From assembly GCA_017507285.1 (NCBI GenBank), contig JAFWBF010000141.1, positions 1 to 6,292 on the forward strand: 6,292 bases of DNA. Reading direction: 5' to 3'. Source of the stretch: Bacteroidales bacterium (GTDB lineage: Bacteria; Bacteroidota; Bacteroidia; Bacteroidales; P3). The notes beneath the pieces are model-generated. The model was not told the DNA's origin. It did not search any database and saw only the letters and a program-made list of their open reading frames with translations. Both the position numbers and the translations under genes were made by a program. This document shows positions 1-6,292 of this stretch, one piece after another. Every line of letters starts with the position of its first letter. Position 1 is the first letter of the stretch.

Positions 1-1500
1 GTAATTCAATTGAGTAGCATCAGTTACTCCCGGATTTGTTTTGTCCAACACTTTACCAATAAGCAATGGGAACAACCATAAACCAATATTTTGTATCCAG
101 AATATCAAAGCGTAGGCCGAACCAATGATTTTTTCGTCAACCAACTTAGGCACGCTTGGCCACAACGAAGCAGGAACCAACGAGAACGAAGCTCCCAATA
201 CTAAGATTGTGATGTACGCTACCACTGTACCTCCAATGGCACTACCTTTAAACATCGGTAGTATAAAAGCAAATGTAAGGTGGCAAGCTATAAGCAATAA
301 CGAACCTATCATAAGCATCGAAGCTGCTTTACCTTTACGGTCAACATAGTTTCCAAGTATAGGAGTTATAGCCACAGCCAACAATGGGAACACTGCAAAT
401 ATTGTTTCGGCAGTACCTCTCATGTAACCCATAACGCAGTATACCACAAGGGCTACAGCAGCTATAGCCATAAAGGATATTTTCAAACTCTTTTTCTTCA
501 TAAAGTTGCTTACGAAAGCAAATACAGCTACCACAAGCATAATAATATATTGAACGATAGTTACAGCATCGCCAGCCCAGAACGAACCTGCTTCGGGCAA
601 TTGAAGTGTAAGGTTACATTGAAGCATGTTTACAGCATACTTTTGGAATGGGAATATAGCCGAGTAGTACAATACGCAAAGCAACGCTACCAACCAAAAT
701 CCCATGCTGGAAAGAATCTTGCCAAGGTCGCTGATTTTAAATGGATCGTCCTTTTCTTCGGCTTCACCTGTTTGTGCATCAAGTTTCTTATCCATAAAGA
801 AATAAACAATGAACATTATCAAAGCTATACATAGCAATATAACTCCGAACGCTACCGAACGAGCAACATCAACATCGCCACCAAGCTTTGCAAAGAAAGG
901 CGAGAAAATCATACATGTAGCCACGCCCAAACGTGCCAATGCCATTTCCGAACCCATAGCCATTGCGGTTTCGCGTCCTTTAAACCATTTTACTATACCA
1001 CGTGATACGGTGATACCGGCCATCTCAACACCACAACCAAATATCATAAATCCGATAGCAGCAACTTTAGCCGATGCAGGCATGCCTTCGTAGAAAGGCG
1101 ATACCCCCAACTCATCGAAACCGGGTATATAATTCAAATGTTCAGTAAACCATACTTGCAAAGAGCTTGTTGCGAAAGCATCGGTTACTGCATACCATTT
1201 GATTACTGCACCGATAAGCATTACAGCACCCGACAAAAGAGCAGTAAAGCGTACGCCCATTTTATCAAGTATAATACCAGCAAAAATCAAGAAAAATACA
1301 AACACGTTTAGGAATGTTTCAGAGCCTTGCATAGTTCCGAACGCTGTAGAATCCCAACCTCGTGTTTCCTGCATTAAATCTTTAATTGGTGAAAGTATGT
1401 CCATAAAGATATATGAACAAAACATGGCCAACGCCAATAACAATAGTGCTATCCAACGTATAGCAGCATTGTCTCTTAAAGTACCTATTTTTTCTGTCAT
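1..1500 (-). CDS. MFS transporter, MFSD1-like, C-terminus beyond window
   Basis: Inner-membrane secondary transporter of the major facilitator superfamily; substrate unknown. From the ATG at 1500-1498 the frame is open for 500 codons to the window edge, so the last helix and the stop are missing. Two copies of the cytoplasmic MFS motif A are visible, at residues 75-84 (G-x3-D79-K-x-G-x-R) and 383-390 (G-x3-D387-R-K-G), one per half. My hydropathy reading places helices near 15-35, 61-80, 85-101, 144-163, 184-205, 213-235, 265-283, 314-334, 341-360, 366-383, 393-415, 424-441 and 458-482. The helices near 314-334 and 341-360 look additional to the standard 12 and are joined by a Lys-rich turn. 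The WFKGRE segment after helix 4 and the SLWPSVP...IQNIGL region (445-474) recall the MFSD1 branch, whose animal member exports dipeptides from lysosomes; a peptide substrate here is only inference. A Bacteroidota-type promoter lies about 80 bp upstream, so transcription is probably independent of the preceding gene. Confidence 0.93.
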   Translation of the reverse strand, partial: MTEKIGTLRDNAAIRWIALLLLALAMFCSYIFMDILSPIKDLMQETRGWDSTAFGTMQGSETFLNVFVFFLIFAGIILDKMGVRFTALLSGAVMLIGAVIKWYAVTDAFATSSLQVWFTEHLNYIPGFDELGVSPFYEGMPASAKVAAIGFMIFGCGVEMAGITVSRGIVKWFKGRETAMAMGSEMALARLGVATCMIFSPFFAKLGGDVDVARSVAFGVILLCIALIMFIVYFFMDKKLDAQTGEAEEKDDPFKISDLGKILSSMGFWLVALLCVLYYSAIFPFQKYAVNMLQCNLTLQLPEAGSFWAGDAVTIVQYIIMLVVAVFAFVSNFMKKKSLKISFMAIAAVALVVYCVMGYMRGTAETIFAVFPLLAVAITPILGNYVDRKGKAASMLMIGSLLLIACHLTFAFILPMFKGSAIGGTVVAYITILVLGASFSLVPASLWPSVPKLVDEKIIGSAYALIFWIQNIGLWLFPLLIGKVLDKTNPGVTDATQLNY

Positions 1501-1578
1501 CTTTATTTATTTTTAGTTATTGATAGCAACGACATAAAGTCGCAACCATACTCAAATAATTTATTTATATTAAAGGTG

Positions 1579-1608
1579 CAAAGTTACATATTTATTTTTA
1601 ATTACAAA
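1579..1608 (-). promoter_or_regulatory. Bacteroidota-type promoter for the MFS gene
   Basis: On the minus strand TTTG (1608-1605) is followed after 18 bp by TAACTTTG (1586-1579). This fits the Bacteroidota primary sigma factor consensus (-33 TTTG, about 19 bp, -7 TAnnTTTG). The predicted transcription start would be near 1572, giving an AT-rich leader of roughly 70 nt before the ATG at 1500, with no obvious Shine-Dalgarno sequence, as is common in this phylum. The site sits in the 176-bp gap after the O-antigen ligase gene and separates the transporter from the upstream operon. I found no strong hairpin terminator in that gap, so some read-through is possible. Confidence 0.75.
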
Positions 1609-1676
1609 GTTTTTTTTATTCACTTTATATCCAATAAACTAAAAACCAATATAATCAAACAAAAAAAAGAGGGGAT

Positions 1677-3260
1677 TTACAGGTTATTAGTGGAGCTATT
1701 TGCTTGTTTCCGCATCACAAAAAGAGCAAAAAAGAAGGTACAAAACAAGCATCCTGCTGCTGTCTCCAATGTATCCTCACTTATAAACGATACCATAACG
1801 ATCAAGAAGTATGCCATAAACAAAAGTGATTCGAAAAGTTTTTCTTTCCGTATAGCATTGACAAATAAAGTTACAATAATGGCAGTCCCCACTACTCCAA
1901 AAGTTAGCAATAAGGTTAGGTATTGGTTGTGGGTACGCATATTACTATCTTTCAGTTCGGAATTGTTCTTTATTAAATTGTTGCGTATCTCGTCAGCTAC
2001 ATCACCAGTTCCCACTCCCAACCAAGGATTGTGCAATATAATCTCACAAGCATTACCCCACAATTCAAAACGTTGCAACATCGAAAAGTTTTTCACACTA
2101 CCATACACCTTGTAATTTTCGTATTCAAACATCAGCCGATATATCATTTGCTCAACAATAGTACCATAGGCTTCGTAGTAGGTGGCTTTGCCATTCTCTA
2201 TGGCTTGGACATCGTAGGCAGTCAATGCTGTAACACCTACACTATCTTTGGTCAATCCTTTCGAATTGAGATATCTTATCAGCGTAGGCTCTATTGGATA
2301 ACCATTGGGTGTAATATGTTTCAATGGTTTGTTGCTTATCTTATTCCATTCATCATCCAATTCGGTATAACATATATAATTGTTTATATAGTTGCCACAT
2401 TCCACAAAGCCATCTTGGTGATGGGTGTATACATTTCCGTTTGCAGTTGTCTCTTCTAGCGGAAGGGTCGATAATGGCATCAACTTATAATAAGTGTTTG
2501 CATAGTATCCAACTATCAATACAAGCACTATCAATACAAGCACAAGGCCAAGAAAATACATCGTCAGATATAGCTTGTTGCCCATTCTCTTTAATTGAAA
2601 AAATAGCACTACAACCAATGCCAAAAACAAAACAATGAACCCGGTATAAGATTGCAGCAACAGCAAGTAGACTACAAACCATCCTAACAATGCAACAAAT
2701 ATTAATATACAAATCTTCTTTCTAATTCCACAAAGTGTTGGTATTCCCCTTACCTTGTTGATGTAATAAAGTAATATAAACATCGCCATACAAGTATTAA
2801 GTGCAAGCCTTATATGGGATATAAAGGGAAATAGGTTACGATATGCAATATCGGGATTTATCAGGTGATTCACCCAACTATATGACGAAACGAATAACAA
2901 TGTACAACAATATATTACCAGTAGTACATCAATACGTTTACGAGAAAGCGGCTCCGATGTAAGCAACACCAATGGCACAATCAGTAACGGTAACTTTTTA
3001 CGCAAATCATCAAGTGCATAATCCCAGTTATATGAAAACAAACACCACAATAGATGTACAAAAAAGAAAGCCACGAAAGCCCATAGCAATGGTTGTCTTC
3101 GTGCCTTTCTTAGTTTATCTTTCCACTGTCCTTCGGCTATCCAGTTGACCATCAATAGCACTTGAGCCAAGCTCATGAGAAAATTGGATGTAGGTATGGC
3201 TATCGTCAATAATGCCAACAACCCGAAATAAATCCAACTATGTGCTACCAAACGGTTCAT
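1677..3260 (-). CDS. O-antigen ligase / Wzy family polytopic membrane protein
   Basis: A 527-residue inner-membrane protein of the O-antigen ligase/polymerase/protein O-glycosyltransferase superfamily (Wzy_C fold), which transfers or polymerises lipid-linked glycans on the periplasmic face. Hydrophobic segments run through residues 10-40, 58-75, 90-101, 111-127, 143-166, 183-225 and 231-252. A large, mostly hydrophilic outside loop follows (about 253-443), then helices near 446-468, 476-494 and 500-516. The loop ends with the family signature H-N-x9-G-x-x-G at H444-N445 to G455/G458, preceded by the HNPWLGVGTGD segment (410-420) usual in this superfamily. The loop is long for the family because of an added block at about 255-395. 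The gene starts 36 bp after the protease stop, on the same strand and without an obvious intervening promoter, so the two are probably co-transcribed. Whether it is a lipid A-core ligase, a chain polymerase or a protein O-glycosyltransferase cannot be decided from sequence. The tail ends in a short polar stretch (KQANSSTNNL). Confidence 0.9.
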   Translation of the reverse strand: MNRLVAHSWIYFGLLALLTIAIPTSNFLMSLAQVLLMVNWIAEGQWKDKLRKARRQPLLWAFVAFFFVHLLWCLFSYNWDYALDDLRKKLPLLIVPLVLLTSEPLSRKRIDVLLVIYCCTLLFVSSYSWVNHLINPDIAYRNLFPFISHIRLALNTCMAMFILLYYINKVRGIPTLCGIRKKICILIFVALLGWFVVYLLLLQSYTGFIVLFLALVVVLFFQLKRMGNKLYLTMYFLGLVLVLIVLVLIVGYYANTYYKLMPLSTLPLEETTANGNVYTHHQDGFVECGNYINNYICYTELDDEWNKISNKPLKHITPNGYPIEPTLIRYLNSKGLTKDSVGVTALTAYDVQAIENGKATYYEAYGTIVEQMIYRLMFEYENYKVYGSVKNFSMLQRFELWGNACEIILHNPWLGVGTGDVADEIRNNLIKNNSELKDSNMRTHNQYLTLLLTFGVVGTAIIVTLFVNAIRKEKLFESLLFMAYFLIVMVSFISEDTLETAAGCLFCTFFFALFVMRKQANSSTNNL

Positions 3261-3296
3261 GAATATGGTATTTAATCAGATGGAGCAGTAGGTTTG

Positions 3297-4955
3297 CTAT
3301 TTTCCACCGGCTAGTATATTGTTGTATTGTTCCTTGTTGCCCAATATCTCTATAGCCTTTTTCACCCCTGGATCCGACTTCAACGATCCCTCTATTCGAC
3401 CCTTCTCGTAATAGTAGCGACCCAATATTTCCGACTTAAGCAGTTCGCTTATATCTTCGCGGTTCTTCTCCAAGTCTACAGCTTTGTCGCTGTGTACTTT
3501 CTGCATCAAAGTCTCTATATCGGACGATATGGCATCAAGATATTTTTCATCTTTGGCAGCTTCTTTTAAAAGTTCCAAAGCCTTTTCGGTTGATGTCGAA
3601 TAGTCGTACTTTTTATCTTTAAGGTATTCTTTAAAATCGTTATATATCTCATTTGTTATCTCAAACTCCGAAGGCGACGCTATGCTTTTGTGCTTGTTGG
3701 CAAATTCTGTAGCATAGTCAAAGATTAGAAATTTCCTTACAAGAGCTACCGTTATGTTACCTACCATGATAGTATCCCTTACTTCAACATCGGGTTCTAT
3801 GCCGAAGCCGTCATATACTATACGTCCATTTCTAGTTTTGAATGCTGTTTTTAACGAGTCGGGAACTTTGGTAGCTCTTCCCGATTCGTCTCTGTGTGCA
3901 TAGTCCAATGCTTGGATGCAACGACCGCTAGGAATATAATATTTGGATACAGTTACCTTCATCTGCGAATTATAGGTCAACGGTAATATATTTTGCACCA
4001 ATCCTTTGCCAAACGATCTATTGCCTATCACTACGGCTCTATCCAAATCCTGCAACGCACCCGACACTATTTCACTGGCACTAGCACTGTATTCGTCTAT
4101 CATTACAGCCACAGGTATTTCCTTATCCTTGGGATTGCTACGTGTAAAATGTTTGGTGTTTTTTGATGCCACCTTACCTTTGGTTTGTACCACCAATTCG
4201 TTTCGAGGAACAAATATGTTTACAATATCCACGGCCTCGTTCAATAGTCCTCCACCATTGCCTCTAAGATCAAGTATCACACCTTTCATATTGGAATTCT
4301 CGGCTTTCAATTTGTCAAATGCCGCTGCCACATCTTTGGCCGAATTTTGTGTAAACTCGTTTAGCTTGATATATCCTATTCCATTCCCAACAAAGCCATA
4401 GTATGGCACCGGTTTCAACTTAATCTCTTGGCGTGTAAGGGTCTTATCAAAAGTCTTACCATTGCGTTCCAATTTTAGATTAACATCGGTTCCGGCTTGT
4501 CCACGAAGTCTGCTACTTACATCAGCAGTTGTTTTCCCTTCTGCCGACTCACCGTCTATCTCCAATATTTTATCACCGGGACGTAAACCGGCTTTATCGG
4601 CAGGCAAACCTTCGTAAGGTTCTGCTACATATACAAATTTACCATTCTGATGAATCAATGAGCCTATACCACCGTATTGCCCCATAAGTTGCATTTTCAC
4701 ATCCTCTATATCGCTTTCGGGTATATACACCGTATAGGGGTCCAACGATGCCAACATTGCATCAATGGCAGTCTTCATCAGCTTGCCCGGCTCTATATCA
4801 TCAACATAGTTGAGCTGAAGATTTTTATAAACAGTCGAAAATATCTCCAAGTTTTTGCTTATTTCAAAACCTTTGTCGTCGTTAGTGTTTTGTGCAACAA
4901 GTGTTGTTAACGATAGCATACATGCTACGGCACAGATTTTTATCTTATTCATCAT
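3297..4955 (-). CDS. Secreted S41 C-terminal processing protease (CtpA/Prc type)
   Basis: A 552-residue serine protease of the C-terminal processing family, exported across the inner membrane. Layout: signal peptide 1-21 (two Lys, hydrophobic core, likely cleavage after LVA); N-terminal helical region about 30-85; PDZ domain about 87-170 with the ligand-binding loop YGGIGSL (94-100) and the RPGDKILEIDG segment (125-135); protease core about 175-395 with LDLRGNGGG (228-236). The catalytic Ser is S292 in SASASE, the general base K317 in SFGKG, and Q321 completes the Ser-Lys-Gln set; the Ser-to-Lys distance of 25 residues equals that of E. coli Prc (S430/K455/Q459). A charged helical tail (about 400-552) follows, as I remember it for Bacteroidota homologues. 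It probably trims C-termini of envelope proteins; the substrate is unknown. Two adjacent ATGs (4955 and 4952) are both possible starts. The ligase gene follows 36 bp downstream. No convincing promoter is visible in the 108-bp upstream gap; TTATTTGC at 4998-4991 is only a partial -7 match. Confidence 0.95.
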   Translation of the reverse strand: MMNKIKICAVACMLSLTTLVAQNTNDDKGFEISKNLEIFSTVYKNLQLNYVDDIEPGKLMKTAIDAMLASLDPYTVYIPESDIEDVKMQLMGQYGGIGSLIHQNGKFVYVAEPYEGLPADKAGLRPGDKILEIDGESAEGKTTADVSSRLRGQAGTDVNLKLERNGKTFDKTLTRQEIKLKPVPYYGFVGNGIGYIKLNEFTQNSAKDVAAAFDKLKAENSNMKGVILDLRGNGGGLLNEAVDIVNIFVPRNELVVQTKGKVASKNTKHFTRSNPKDKEIPVAVMIDEYSASASEIVSGALQDLDRAVVIGNRSFGKGLVQNILPLTYNSQMKVTVSKYYIPSGRCIQALDYAHRDESGRATKVPDSLKTAFKTRNGRIVYDGFGIEPDVEVRDTIMVGNITVALVRKFLIFDYATEFANKHKSIASPSEFEITNEIYNDFKEYLKDKKYDYSTSTEKALELLKEAAKDEKYLDAISSDIETLMQKVHSDKAVDLEKNREDISELLKSEILGRYYYEKGRIEGSLKSDPGVKKAIEILGNKEQYNNILAGGK

Positions 4956-5027
4956 TATATTTTCAGTTTATCCTACGATATTTATTTTATGCAAATAACG
5001 ATAGTTATATGTTTTTATTTCGTCAAT

Positions 5028-5050
5028 GCAAAAAATCAACATTTCTTTGC
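5028..5050 (-). terminator. Weak AT-rich hairpin after the acetyltransferase gene
   Basis: Just downstream of the acetyltransferase stop, the minus strand can fold GCAAAGAA against TTTTTTGC (8 pairs, one of them G-U, with a 7-nt loop). The 3' arm is itself T-rich, so it could act as a weak terminator between the acetyltransferase and protease genes. It is short and AT-rich, and such palindromes arise by chance in this base composition. Confidence 0.25.
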
Positions 5051-5063
5051 ACATAAAGTTTCT

Positions 5064-5567
5064 TTACAACTGTTTTTTACCACCGGCAAATTCTTTTAGC
5101 GCAGGCTCTGTCATTCTCTGTATCGTCCACTCATCCATAGGTATAGCTCCTATCGAACGATAAACCGAAAGAGCCGGAGCATTCCAGTCTATACATATCC
5201 ATTCCATTCGTCCACAATTGCGTTGTACAGCTATCTGTGCCAAATGTCTTAGCGTGGCCGTTCCATAGCCTTTGCCTCGCTTGTCGGGAACAACGTATAA
5301 CTCCTCTACATACAAACCTTTACGTCCGGTAAAGGTGGAAAAATTATGAAAAAACACCGTAAAACCTATCACTCTATCATTGCCTTCCTCGCGAAGCAAT
5401 AGACAGTTGGCGGCTTTCTCTTCAAACAGCGAGGTGTATAAAGTTTCCTTGTCGGTCACAAAATCATCTTCACATTTCTCATAAACAGCCATTTCATGAA
5501 TAAAATCGTATATAACATCAATATCGTCTGATGTTGCCGGACTGATAATTAATTTTGAATTCTCCAT
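5064..5567 (-). CDS. GNAT N-acetyltransferase, SSAT-like
   Basis: A 167-residue cytoplasmic acetyltransferase of the GNAT superfamily, transferring the acetyl group of acetyl-CoA to an amine. The acetyl-CoA pyrophosphate loop (motif A) is R97-G-K-G-Y-G102, after strand LYVEELYVVPD (85-95). It follows the pattern of spermidine/spermine N1-acetyltransferase (SSAT): N-terminal ISPATSDDIDVI (8-19), the EMAVYEK segment (25-31), E88 matching human SSAT1 E92, and DWNAPALSVYRSIGA (127-141), in which Y136 matches the SSAT general acid Y140. Length equals that of SSAT1 (171 residues). A polyamine, thialysine or other small primary amine is therefore a plausible substrate, but many bacterial proteins with this layout are uncharacterised and the exact acceptor cannot be read from sequence. 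The ATG at 5567-5565 is preferred because a -7-like box lies 26 bp upstream and the fold begins directly after it. It is followed after 108 bp by the protease gene, with no functional link evident. Confidence 0.92.
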   Translation of the reverse strand: MENSKLIISPATSDDIDVIYDFIHEMAVYEKCEDDFVTDKETLYTSLFEEKAANCLLLREEGNDRVIGFTVFFHNFSTFTGRKGLYVEELYVVPDKRGKGYGTATLRHLAQIAVQRNCGRMEWICIDWNAPALSVYRSIGAIPMDEWTIQRMTEPALKEFAGGKKQL

Positions 5568-5593
5568 ATCAACATTATTTTTATTTCGATTTG

Positions 5594-5601
5594 CAAAAGT
5601 A
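5594..5601 (-). promoter_or_regulatory. Probable -7 box of the acetyltransferase gene
   Basis: The minus strand reads TACTTTTG (5601-5594), a full match to the Bacteroidota -7 consensus TAnnTTTG, placed 26 bp before the ATG at 5567. No TTTG is found at the expected -33 distance, so only half of the promoter is supported. If it is used, the leader would be very short, about 20 nt. Confidence 0.5.
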
Positions 5602-5683
5602 CAATTTTATTTTGACATAAGTCGTAAATCGAGCAAGAAGTTGGCATCTTTTTTTTTACAATCAACCAATAATGCTTTTGCGG

Positions 5684-5767
5684 CGACGTTGTAAGCCCCA
5701 CGACCTAACCACCCCTAAGTATCCCCTGTAAGGGGGATACAGGGGTGAGGTCGGGCCAACAACGTCG
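5684..5767. repeat. 84-nt GC-rich imperfect hairpin (REP/MITE-like)
   Basis: A long inverted repeat in an otherwise AT-rich spacer. Five paired blocks can be read: CGACGTTGT (5684-5692) with 5759-5767; GCCC (5695-5698) with 5753-5756; GACCT (5702-5706) with 5748-5752; CACCCCT (5710-5716) with 5741-5747; and GTATCCCC (5719-5726) with 5733-5740. These give 33 base pairs around a 6-nt loop, with a 2x2 internal loop and three left-side bulges of 3, 3 and 2 nt. It encodes no open frame. The outer 9-bp arms are perfect. No T-run follows the stem on either strand, so it is not a standard intrinsic terminator. The C-rich/G-rich arms recall dispersed hairpin repeats seen between genes in Bacteroidota, but copy number in this genome is unknown. 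Confidence 0.75.
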
Positions 5768-5850
5768 AAAATGAATTTTTCAAAACAACAAACATCCCCA
5801 AATTGCTAACCTCTATCAAAAACCAAATTAGGAATAGTAGGCGGTGAAAT

Positions 5851-5932
5851 GGATAAGAATTTTTATACCCTATTGCTCATTGCACCATGATAGGGTGTGG
5901 CAAGCATAATGGTATACCGTCAATTTCTTACC
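5851..5932. repeat. Nested imperfect inverted repeats
   Basis: GGATAAGAATTTTTATACC (5851-5869) is an imperfect inverted match to 5911-5932 (GGTATACC...TTTCTTACC on the plus strand): the ends TATACC/GGTATA and TAAGAA/TTCTTA pair, while the middle differs by 3 nt. Inside it ACCCTAT (5867-5873) is perfectly inverted to ATAGGGT (5890-5896) with a 16-nt loop. The structure ends just before the 22-bp tandem repeat and may belong to the same element. Confidence 0.45.
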
Positions 5933-5956
5933 CGTATATACCGCAAAAAAATCCAT

Positions 5957-6031
5957 CGCGAGGCAGATAAATTTCTCTCGTGATGTAGATGTAGCTACTA
6001 CGTGATGTAAACAAATCCACATCGTGAGGCA
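5957..6031. repeat. Degenerate 22-bp tandem repeat (minisatellite)
   Basis: The 9-bp core CG[CT]GA[GT]G[CT]A begins at 5957, 5979, 6001 and 6023, exactly 22 bp apart each time. Copies 2 and 3 have identical cores (CGTGATGTA); copies 1 and 4 share the GAGGCA form. The 13-bp spacers are less conserved, but those before copies 1 and 4 both contain AAATCCA and end in CAT/ACAT, and AT-rich sequence follows both cores, so there is also a 66-bp similarity (three units). Because 22 is not a multiple of 3, successive units fall in different reading frames, which argues against a protein-coding repeat. Confidence 0.7.
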
Positions 6032-6292
6032 ATTTATCCCCTTGGTTGATATGTCTTTTTCATAGATATATCCAAAATAATCGTTTCCATTCTCCACCCA
6101 ACCAAATATTCTGATGTTTAATCCATCCGATAGACGAGGATTCTATTTATAAATTCTAATACATTTTAATACACAATATTTAACATCACTCCATTGTTTT
6201 CAGACACTCAAAAAAAAGAACACAATTTCGCCAACCAATCATAGATATCCAATAAAATAAACACATCATAACAACATTGACATAGAGATTAA

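Larger units (their letters stand above)
5602..6292. other. Gene-poor spacer of about 690 bp
   Basis: Upstream of the acetyltransferase promoter I find no reading frame with recognisable protein features on either strand. The stretch holds the GC-rich hairpin (5684-5767), the nested inverted repeats (5851-5932) and the 22-bp tandem repeat (5957-6031). A plain AT-rich segment (about 6060-6292) follows, in which I see no promoter box, tRNA or hairpin. A short minus-strand frame open at the right edge (6290-6186) could be the tail of a gene beyond the window but has no supporting features. Confidence 0.7.

Noticed and set aside
1576..2115. 179-codon plus-strand open frame
   Set aside because: It lies antisense to the 3' end of the O-antigen ligase-type gene and its promoter gap, and its product shows no domain. 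The minus-strand gene explains the open frame.
4920..4922. Lipoprotein signal (Cys at residue 12) in the S41 protease
   Set aside because: The Cys sits inside the hydrophobic core, too close to the N-terminus, without a proper lipobox. A signal peptidase I site after LVA (residue 21) fits better.
4991..4998. Promoter -7 box for the protease gene
   Set aside because: TTATTTGC lacks the two-base spacing of TAnnTTTG, and no TTTG lies at the expected -33 distance.
5684..5767. Intrinsic terminator
   Set aside because: The stem is long and GC-rich, but neither strand has a T-run directly after it, and no gene in the window ends next to it.
5957..6031. CRISPR array
   Set aside because: The conserved core is only 9 bp, the period is 22 bp and the spacers are 13 bp and partly similar to each other. 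No cas gene is present.
5870..6097. 75-codon minus-strand open frame across the repeat region
   Set aside because: It reads through the 22-bp tandem repeat, whose period is not a multiple of 3, and through the inverted repeats. The product is Cys/His/Tyr-rich with no recognisable domain, and no promoter precedes it.
6186..6290. Tail of a minus-strand gene entering from the right edge
   Set aside because: The 34-codon frame is open at the edge and somewhat hydrophobic, but it is too short and AT-rich to tell from chance. Sequence beyond the window would decide.

Overview
The window looks like chromosomal DNA from a member of the Bacteroidota, most likely order Bacteroidales. Evidence: AT-rich spacers; a -7/-33 promoter of the Bacteroidota form (TTTG, 18 bp, TAACTTTG) before the transporter gene; a second TAnnTTTG box before the acetyltransferase gene; no clear Shine-Dalgarno sequences; and protein versions typical of that group (a tripartite S41 protease with a long C-terminal tail, and an O-antigen ligase-type protein with a very large outside loop). 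Genus and species cannot be fixed from the sequence alone.

All four recognisable genes lie on the minus strand, so they are read from right to left. In that order: a GNAT acetyltransferase resembling spermidine/spermine acetyltransferases (5567-5064); a secreted S41 C-terminal processing protease with signal peptide, PDZ domain and intact Ser-Lys-Gln catalytic residues (4955-3297); 36 bp later a polytopic O-antigen ligase/polymerase-type membrane protein (3260-1677), probably co-transcribed with the protease; then, behind its own promoter, a major facilitator superfamily transporter (1500-1) whose C-terminus runs off the left edge. Three of the four products act in or across the envelope: peptide processing, surface glycan transfer and inner-membrane transport. 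Nothing shows that they form one pathway.

The right-hand end (about 5602-6292) has no convincing gene but holds three structured elements: an 84-nt GC-rich imperfect hairpin (5684-5767); nested inverted repeats (5851-5932); and a degenerate tandem repeat whose 9-bp core recurs four times at exactly 22-bp intervals (5957-6031). The last two adjoin and may be one non-autonomous, MITE-like element carrying a minisatellite. This is the least explained part of the window. The most notable protein-level oddity is a probable extra pair of membrane helices in the transporter. I see no complete new multi-gene system, phage, CRISPR array, tRNA or rRNA.
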